A DNA stretch of 64,000 nucleotides, from positions 267,883 through 331,882 of the forward strand of contig JAJAGP010000239.1 of assembly GCA_025084515.1 (NCBI GenBank). Reading direction: 5' to 3'. The stretch comes from Ancistrus triradiatus (lineage: Eukaryota > Chordata > Actinopteri > Siluriformes > Loricariidae). The notes beneath the pieces are model-generated. The model ran no database searches. It saw only the letters and a program-made list of their open reading frames with translations, and was not told the DNA's origin. Below are positions 58,319 through 64,000 of this stretch, one piece after another; position 1 is the stretch's first letter, and each line of letters starts with the position of its first letter. A program made the translations under genes and the position numbers.

Positions 58319-61300
58319 CCCTTGTGGGTCTTTTTGGGGTTATTCAAACTCGCTCTGAAGTACGTGACCCAAATCAGGCTACAGAAAACACGATGCACTA
58401 TAGAACTGCTGTTTGGGTTATTAGTCCAAATCCCGACATTTATCGACTGCACAGTGTTTAAGACATTACCTCTGAATCCGCCCCTTCCACCGCCTCGCCC
58501 TCCTCCAAATCCGCCTCTTCCTCCCCTGAATCCGCCACCACCTCCCCTTCCTCCTCTACCCCCTCTTCCTCCTCTGCCGCCGAAGCCGCCGCCAAAGCCT
58601 CCTCGTCCTCCGCCTCTCCCGCCGTCGCCTTTAGGCTTGGCGAAGTCCAACGTCACTTTGTTTCCATTGATCTCTCCGTCGTCCATGGCTTCTTTCGCTG
58701 CTTTGCAGTCGTCTTCGCTGTCGAAGTCCACAAAGCCGTATCTGCAGGACAGGACAGACCAGCATTAAACCCTAATGTAAGCATCCACAAGAAAGTCTCA
58801 AATGCGTTTCAGCAAGGCTTTGTGACATTGTCTGCTGTCTCACATCTATCATAAGTAACTTCCTGTGAACAGAAGCAACTCGTTTCCATGCGAGTGCTGC
58901 TCTACTTCTCGTGCGAATCCATACACCGTCACTGATCAGACAGACAGGAGCTCATGAGAAGATTGTACGTTGTGCCACATTCACAAACGGCGACATACCC
59001 TTTACAGGATCCTGTATCTTTATCTGTGGCGACCCTGGCAGCGACGGCACCTTCGAAGGCGTCCCTCAGCGTCTGCTCCGTCGTGTCCTCCGACAGGCCT
59101 TTAACAAACAGGGTTTTTACCGGACCTGGACAAAAAGAGTGGGGGGAAAAATCCAATGTTACATTTCCTCCACACACTAGAGAGATAAAGCTAACTTATT
59201 AACCGATAACCAAAACGGTCCCAACTCTGAATGTCTGACCAACCTGAGCCTCCTCGTCCTCCACCGTCTCTGCTCTGGCTGTACTCCAGCCTGATGGATC
59301 TCCCCTCGACGTCGGTGTTATTACACGACTCCAGCGCCTCCTTGGCGTCGTCTGTGTTCTCGAACTCTACAAATGCAAACCTGAAAGTAACACACACACA
59401 CACACACACACGTTCAGAACTTGAAGGAAAAGAAAGAAAGAGGGGGAAAAGAAAAAAAAAAAAAAAAAAAAAAAAAAAACACACAGAAGGAAGATGTGTA
59501 CTTAAACACAGACACACCGAAAGTTCAGGGAACAAACGCAGAAATGTGGCAAAGCCTGAAAGCATGCATGGGCTCAACCAACACTGAGACTCACTGAGCA
59601 GCTGTGCAGATTCATTCCTCTCCCTCAAATACAACCAAAAGTACTGGGACACCCACATTTCCATCACTGTTGTAGTTCAACCAGGAAAGGCAAATTTATT
59701 TTATTTCAACTTCAACTGTAAGAACAGTATATTGTTGCAGTAACATTATTTAAACCCCCTAATTTATTTTAATTGCAGGAGACTACTGATGTTTTTATTT
59801 ATTTTTACAAGTACACATGAATTGTTATTCTTCAGGAGAACGTAATTTTCTCAGCATTGTTTACAATTGGGGGGCCTGAGCAAGCCTGGTGCACCAGTGG
59901 CAAGGAAAAGCCCTAAACACAAGGAAGAATCCTTGTTAGGACCAAGCCTCAAAAAAAAAAAAAAAAAAAAAAAAAACACCTGCTTACACCCTAGATATTA
60001 TATGCAAGAATGAAACATGAAACTACGTTATCCAAGTTTATAGTAATAGTTTAACAAACTGAAGCTACAGTGGGGCAAAGAAAGTATTTAGCCAGCCACT
60101 GATTGTGTAAGTTCTCCTACTTAGAAAGATGAGAGCTCTCTACATACATTAAAAAAAAATAAAAAAATAAAAAAAAGGACATCACATTTGTAAACCACGG
60201 TGAAAATAAGTATTTGGTCACGCACAAACAAGCAAGATTTCTGGCTCTCACAGACCTGTAACAACTTCTTTAAGAAGCTCTTCTGTCCTCCACTCGTTAC
60301 CTGTATTAATGGCACCTGTTTGACCTCGTTATCTGTATAAAAGACACCTGTCCACAGCCTCAAACAGTCAGACTCCAAACTCAACCATGGCCAAGACCAA
60401 AGAGCTGTCAAAGGACACCAGGAAGAAAATTGTAGACCTGCACCAGGCAGGGAAAGAGTGAATCTACAATAGGCAAGCAGGTTGGTATGAATAAAATCAA
60501 CTGTGGGAGCAACTGTAAGAAATGGAAGACAATAACAAGACCATTGATAATCTCCCTCGATCTGGGGCTCCATGCAAGATCTCATCCCATGGGGTCAAAA
60601 ATGATCATGAGAACGTGAGCAAAAATCCCAGAAACTACATGGAGGGACCTGATGAATGACCTTCAGAGAGCTGGGACCAAAGTAACAAAGGCTACCATCA
60701 GTAACACACTACGCCGAGAGGGGAACTCAGATCCTGCAGTGCCAGCGTGCCCCCTGCTTAAGCCAGTACATGTCTGAAGTTGCCAGAGAGCTTATGGATG
60801 ATCCAGAAGAGGATTGGGGAGAATATCATGTGGTCAGATGAAACCAAAATAGAACTTTTGGTCAAAAACTCAACTTCTCGTGTTTGGAGGAAGAAGAATG
60901 CTGAGTCGCATCCCAAGAACACCATACCTACTGTGAAGCATGGGGGTGGAAACATCATGCTTTGGGGCTGTTTTTCTACAGAGGGGACAGGACGACTGAT
61001 CCGTGGTAAGGGAAGAATGAACAAAGTATTTTTAAGGTATTGAGTTGAATTTGTTACTGACCAAATACTTATTTTCCATGATTTAAATTCTTAAAAAAAA
61101 TCCTACAATGTAATTTCCTGGATGTTTTTCCTCATTTTGTCTCTCATAGTTGAAGTGTACCCATGATGAAAATTACAGACCTCTCTCATCTTTCTAAGTA
61201 GGAGAACTTGCACAATCAGTGGCTGACTAAATACTTTTTTGCCCCAATGTATATAAATATTGAGAGAACACTGGGGCGGAACAGAAGTCCAAACAATGAG

Positions 61301-63726
61301 CTGTTCTAATTAGCCAACTAACCACAGTTTAGACACATTCTGGCACTCTGAGACGCAGACACTCGTCATGAATTCCAGACAACTGCACTTTTAAAACAGA
61401 GTCAGAACGGGAGCGCTCACCCTTTCGGCCGGCCATTATTCTGTGGTATTCTGATAGCCACGGCTTTCTCAAACACGCTCTGCAGAGTGTCTTCTGTAGC
61501 ACTGAACGCTAAATTATTTACAACCAGGACTTTGTTTACAGGTCCAGAAACTGGAGAGAGAAACAAAAACAAAGATTGTGCATGTGTTAATAAGTTCTTT
61601 AACAAGGACTCGATCGTTTGAACCCAGCTATTAAAAAGGCCACATCAGTACTTGACTATCTTGAGGAACCACACAGGGATTCAGACCAACTATGTTCATC
61701 CTACGTGGCATCAGCAGTAACAATGAAGGATTTGGTAAAAGCTGTACAGCATCCAAAGACTCCTCTCACCTGATGCTCTGCCACCCTGTTTGCTTTTTGC
61801 GCCTGTGAAGTCCACCATGATGGACCTGCCCTGAACGTCCGAGCCCTGAGCCTCCTCCAGCATTTTCTCAGCGATCGCCTCGGTCTTGAACTCGATGTAG
61901 GCAATTCTGTACAGGGAAAGAAACGTTACTGAAAACCGCACATACGTGCTTTCACTCCCAAAACATCTGCTTACAAAAACTACAAATTTACAAAAAGAGA
62001 GACGCACAAATACCTATATTACACAATGAAATAAATCAGTCAAACGGGATAAGCATATTTTACTTGGTAAGATTTTTTTTTTTTTTTTTGCCGTGTCTTT
62101 TTCACCTTGTCGACTTAGTGCTGGAATCTCGTTTGTTTTTGTGAAACAAATCAGACTCTGAAAATCCTTTAACTGTTACCAGCTGACATTAATCAGTGAC
62201 TTTTTGGGCCCAGGCCGAGTATAGTCACCGTTTTTATTACCACATCAGTTCTGGACCGTCTTGAGGAACCACACAGATTCAGACAGTGTTCATATGTGGC
62301 ACAAACCTGTTTGGTTGGTGATGCTGCTTTATAAGAGTTATAGAAAGGTAAAAGCTGTTACCCTCTGCTGCTTCCGTTGAGGCCCATGGGTACCCGGATG
62401 TCGATGGCCTGATCGAAAATCTCCCTCAGTTCATCCTGGGTTATCGAATACGGCAGGTTTTTCACAAATAACGTCCGGGCGTCTCTCTCTGCACGGAAAC
62501 CCAAAAAGAATTAGACACCGACAACAAAATCATCGAACCGACATTAACATCGTTACCAGATCAGTACTTGACTATCTTTTAGGACCCACACAGTGCATTC
62601 AGGCCAAAAAAAACTTCATCATATCTGGCACTTAGAACGAGGCACATAACGGTCTTCATTCGCACCTTTTTTGCTTTCCTGAGAGTCCTCTTTGCTTTTC
62701 GCCTTGTCCAGTTTGATGGGCAGACCCAGGATCTTTTTGCCGTTCAGGGCCAGAGCTTTTTGAATCTCGTCTTCGGAGCCGAAATCGACGTAACCAAATT
62801 TCCTGGGAATGGAAACGGCGAGTTAGGGAAAGAAACAAAAACAACAAACACGAAAAAGTGCAAGAAGAATTTCCACTCACTTTGTGCCTCCTAGCCGGAC
62901 GTCTTGAATAGTGAGGCTCTCCTTCTTAAAGAACTTGGCGACGGCTTCCTTGATCTCCTCGAAGCTTTTCTCTGAATTCAAGTTGCCCATGAAGAGGCTG
63001 AAGGCTGAAAACACAAAGATGATCAGTACCTAAACAGACCCTAACTTAAAAAGGGAGCTTTGTAAGAACAAACGTTTGAGACTTACTTTCCCCATCGGAT
63101 TTGGCTTTTTTGGAAGGAGGGGTTCCTTTATCCTTTGCATCGGCTTTCCTCTTCCCTGGAGTCACAGGGGCCTCTGCAGATCAAGAATTAAGTGTTTCAG
63201 CATCACACGTATAAAAGAACAATCCTAAAGGACGACGAGCTCAAACCGGGCACATCAGAATAAATAAAGCATCACAGATTCAGTATTAAGTCCCTAGAGA
63301 TTCATCACGTGCACCAGAGCCGAACCCTCAACTGGAACCAAAATCTTCCAACCCTCAGCGCTTAGTTCGTTATAGAAATTACCTTCTTCCTCATCATCTT
63401 CTTCTTCGTCATCCTCCTCGTCGTCGTCGTCGTCCTCCTCTTCCTGTTTGGCTTTCACTGCCTTTTTAGCAGGAGCAGGTGTGGTATCCATTTCCTCCTC
63501 AGATTCTGAAAGACAAACCAGTATTTAAGACATGCCGTGAATTCCTGCTGCTCCGGCATTGAGCCCTCAGACCCCCGAACTTCTCAGAACGACCAAAAAC
63601 CAAGTCTACCTTCTTCATCGTCGTCATCCTCGTCCTCCTCATCATCAGACTCCTGTTTGGCAGCTTTAGCTGCAGGCTTGGCGGGGGTTGCTTTCTTGGG
63701 AGGAGCCTCCTCCTCCGATTCATCGT
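57399..63726 (-). CDS. ncl: ncl (nucleolin): 12 exons, N-terminal part outside window
   Basis: Nucleolin is the major nucleolar RNA-binding protein of pre-rRNA transcription and processing. Minus-strand exons: 63726-63610, 63505-63383, 63173-63087, 63004-62881, 62802-62666, 62488-62362, 61906-61770, 61550-61421, 59380-59244, 59125-58999, 58741-58470, 57460-57399. All borders are AG/GT and phases agree throughout, giving 525 residues plus stop after a split first codon. Order of parts: two acidic stretches, a basic NLS-like segment (TPGKRKADAKDK), four RRMs and an RGG-rich tail ending GKKIKFDD. The first Met and first acidic exons are beyond 64000. Introns host five snoRNA-like sequences. A dead Tc1 sits in the intron inside RRM3. 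Confidence 0.95.
57461..58469 (-). other. ncl: ncl last intron, with long poly-T (sense)
   Basis: The + strand has A-runs at about 58250-58318, so the ncl transcript carries a ~70-base U-rich run about 150 bases after the RGG exon donor. No known snoRNA is recognised. A C/D-like pattern near 58130-58190 was rejected. Confidence 0.6.
58470..58741 (-). CDS. ncl: ncl exon: RRM4 second half and RGG domain
   Basis: The acceptor is CCTGCAG and the donor GTAATG. It starts with RNP1 of RRM4 (GYGFVDF across the junction), then SEDDCKAAKEAMDDGEINGN and VTLDFAKPKGDGG. From about residue 48 it is Gly/Arg/Phe repeats (GGRGG, GGFGGG, GGFRG) of the fibrillarin-like GAR type. Confidence 0.94.
58833..58963 (-). 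ncRNA. snora75: SNORA75/U23-like H/ACA snoRNA in ncl intron
   Basis: The minus-strand RNA (~131 nt) starts ATCTTCTCATGAGCTCCTGT and includes TATGGATTCGCACGAGAAG, closely like vertebrate U23 as I recall it. The 5' hairpin closes with CTTCTC/GAGAAG, followed by an H box AGAGCA. The 3' hairpin closes CTCGCAT/ATGTGAG (one GU), and an ACA box stands three bases from the end. It is in the intron between RRM4's two exons, the position where mammals carry SNORA75. Confidence 0.88.
58999..59125 (-). CDS. ncl: ncl exon: RRM4 first half
   Basis: The acceptor is TTGTCCAG and the donor GTATGT. It has RNP2 TLFVKGL, then SEDTTEQTLRDAFEGAVAAR and KDTGSCKG. It ends two bases into the Gly codon before RNP1. 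Confidence 0.93.
59244..59380 (-). CDS. ncl: ncl exon: RRM3 second half
   Basis: The acceptor is TTACTTTCAG and the donor GTTGGT. It has RNP1 FAFVEF, then ENTDDAKEALESCNNTDVEG, SIRLEYSQSRDGG and RGGS. A TG repeat (sense strand) sits just upstream of the acceptor. Confidence 0.93.
59830..59995 (-). repeat. Truncated LINE 3' tail in ncl intron
   Basis: It shares GTGGCAAGGAAAAGCCCTAAAC, the AGGAAGAA phrase and GGACCAAG-CTCAAAAA with 24617-24830, followed by an A-run at about 59951-59975. Confidence 0.55.
60068..61252 (+). pseudogene. Dead Tc1-like transposon antisense to ncl
   Basis: It starts ACAGTGGGGCAAAGAAAGTA and ends ACTTTTTTGCCCCAATGTA. On the + strand the transposase begins MAKTKELSKDTRKKIVDLHQ but stops after 24 codons; further on an open piece at 60780-61043 carries WSDETKIELL and HGGGNIMLWG. 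Frameshifts and stops prevent a full protein. It lies in the intron between RRM3's two exons, opposite to ncl. Confidence 0.88.
61421..61550 (-). CDS. ncl: ncl exon: RRM3 first half
   Basis: The acceptor is TCTCTCCAG and the donor GTGAGC. It has SGPVNKVLVVNNLAFSATED, with RNP2 LVVNNL, then VFEKAVAIRIPQNNGRPKG. It ends two bases into the Gly codon before RNP1. Confidence 0.93.
61639..61709 (-). ncRNA. snord20: SNORD20/U20-like C/D snoRNA, copy 1
   Basis: A 71-nt minus-strand unit closed by GCCAC/GTGGC. D box CTGA at 61645-61648, D' CTGA at 61681-61684, C box AGGATGA at 61696-61702 (one change from RTGATGA). The guide before D is complementary to ACTTGACTATCT (61650-61661), then one mismatch and GAGGAA, matching the 3' end of 18S rRNA. 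The fifth base before D pairs with the U known as Um1804 in human, the SNORD20 target (from memory). Intron between RRM2 and RRM3. Confidence 0.85.
61770..61906 (-). CDS. ncl: ncl exon: RRM2 second half
   Basis: The acceptor is CCTGTACAG and the donor GTGAGA. It has RNP1 IAYIEF, then KTEAIAEKMLEEAQGSDVQG and SIMVDFTGAKSKQGG. Confidence 0.93.
62239..62300 (-). ncRNA. SNORD20-related C/D snoRNA, copy 2 (divergent)
   Basis: It has the same layout and shares the long block GTGTGGTTCCTCAAGA with copy 1. It is closed by CCACAT/ATGTGG, with D CTGA at 62245-62248 and D' CTGA. The C box is poor (ATATGAA around 62289-62295), and the guide next to D has changed at several bases, so it no longer matches the 18S site. 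It is in the intron inside RRM2. It is either a decaying copy or one with a new target. Confidence 0.6.
62362..62488 (-). CDS. ncl: ncl exon: RRM2 first half
   Basis: The acceptor is CCGTGCAG and the donor GTAACA. It has RDARTLFVKNLPYSITQDEL, with RNP2 LFVKNL, then IFDQAIDIRVPMGLNGSSRG. It ends two bases into the Gly codon before RNP1. Confidence 0.93.
62555..62629 (-). ncRNA. snord20: SNORD20/U20-like C/D snoRNA, copy 3
   Basis: A ~75-nt unit closed by CCAGAT/ATCTGG with perfect C box ATGATGA (62616-62622), D' CTGA (62599-62602) and D CTGA (62561-62564). The guide is the exact complement of ACTTGACTATCT (62566-62577), as in 18S rRNA near its 3' end, again placing the methylation at the Um1804 equivalent. 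It has the best boxes of the three. Intron between RRM1 and RRM2. Confidence 0.9.
62666..62802 (-). CDS. ncl: ncl exon: RRM1 second half
   Basis: The acceptor is CATTCCCAG and the donor GTGCGA. It has RNP1 FGYVDF, then GSEDEIQKALALNGKKILGL and PIKLDKAKSKEDSQESKK. Confidence 0.93.
62881..63004 (-). CDS. ncl: ncl exon: RRM1 first half
   Basis: The acceptor is TGTTTTCAG and the donor GTGAGT. It has RNP2 LFMGNL, then NSEKSFEEIKEAVAKFFKKE and LTIQDVRLGGTK. The junction codon gives Thr before FSLFMGN. Confidence 0.93.
63087..63173 (-). CDS. ncl: ncl exon: basic NLS-like segment
   Basis: The acceptor is GATCTGCAG and the donor GTAAGT. It reads EAPVTPGKRKADAKDKGTPP then SKKAKSDGE, with two basic clusters as in nucleolin's nuclear localisation region just before RRM1. 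Confidence 0.9.
63249..63313 (-). ncRNA. snord82: SNORD82-like C/D snoRNA in ncl intron
   Basis: A minus-strand unit closed by GCAC/GTGC, with C box GTGATGA (63302-63308), D' CTGA (63280-63283), C' TGTGATG (63270-63276) and D CTGA (63255-63258). The block AGGGACTTAATACTGA before D' is the SNORD82 guide as I recall it. It is complementary over 11 bases to ATTAAGTCCCT in 18S rRNA, placing the methylation on the A known as Am1678 in human. SNORD82 is a known ncl intronic snoRNA in mammals. Confidence 0.88.
63383..63505 (-). CDS. ncl: ncl exon: acidic stretch
   Basis: The acceptor is GTCTTTCAG and the donor GTAATT. It reads SEEEMDTTPAPAKKAVKAKQ, then a run of Glu and Asp (EEEDDDDDEEDDEEEDDEEE). 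Confidence 0.92.
63610..63726 (-). CDS. ncl: ncl exon: acidic stretch with basic KKATPAKPA segment
   Basis: The acceptor is CTTATTAG and the donor GTAGAC. It reads DESEEEAPPKKATPAKPAAK, then AAKQESDDEEDEDDDDEE. This is the most N-terminal nucleolin exon in the window; 63727-64000 is intron. Confidence 0.9.
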
Positions 63727-64000
63727 CTAATAAGAAGAAAATGGAAACCAGGTCAGGGATTAAAGTGAAATTAATCTACACTTCACTCTGTTTGTCATTA
63801 CGAAACACACACCTAAATCATGCACCATCATGCCTTACACTATGGTTGGGAATCGATTCAACCGTTGGGGTTCCTAACAGGGTCAAAAGAGACGTTTGGA
63901 TACAAACAATATTTTCACCTTTCAGCTGTTTGGTTCAAGAATAGTGAGACCCCGAAAGACACTTAAATAACCACCTTCAGTTAATATCTGGACTTGAGGC

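Noticed and set aside
58322..58768. Proline-rich 148-codon + strand frame
   Set aside because: It is the antisense shadow of the nucleolin RGG exon.

Overview
The window looks like a piece of a ray-finned (teleost) fish chromosome. It holds spliced vertebrate genes with GT-AG introns, very dense (CA/GT)n microsatellites, many dead Tc1/mariner transposons, a Ty3/gypsy fragment, non-LTR retrotransposons and tRNA-derived SINE pieces. The gene order armc9 (+), b3gnt7 (+), ncl (-) is the same as human 2q37.1, so this is a conserved vertebrate block. The species cannot be fixed from sequence alone.

Layout. Positions 1-17066 carry the 3' half of armc9, a ciliary/basal-body protein: 13 exons in one continuous reading frame (392 residues plus stop). 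Its introns are filled with microsatellites, Tc1 remnants and a minisatellite. From about 17.1 to 38.7 kb is intergenic DNA: a large complex of direct and inverted repeats (20.6-30.7 kb) with a nested, inverted non-LTR retrotransposon (24.6-29.9 kb), then a Tc1 remnant, a broken Ty3/gypsy element (32.7-34.8 kb), a ~31-bp minisatellite and a SINE. A good promoter candidate and short 5' exon lie at 38.80-38.91 kb. The intronless b3gnt7 coding region is at 43220-44422. Between them sits a 1.5-kb foldback-type transposon with ~230-bp inverted ends. From 44.4 to 56.9 kb is repeat-rich intergenic DNA with no gene recognised. From 56.88 kb to the right edge is nucleolin (ncl) on the minus strand: 12 coding exons giving acidic stretches, four RRMs and a C-terminal RGG tail. 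The N-terminal exons lie beyond the window.

The most interesting content is in the ncl introns. They hold one SNORA75/U23-like H/ACA RNA, one SNORD82-like C/D RNA, and three related C/D RNAs in three successive introns whose guide matches SNORD20/U20. Two of the three keep a 12-nt guide to the 3' end of 18S rRNA; the middle copy has a changed guide and a poor C box. The ncl transcript therefore links a nucleolar ribosome-assembly protein to guide RNAs that modify 18S rRNA, as in mammals, but with a local U20 expansion.

A second notable point is in armc9: two exons are each flanked by long, mutually complementary (TG)n and (CA)n tracts that could pair in the pre-mRNA and loop the exon out. 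All family and guide assignments rest on recognition by eye; no search was run.
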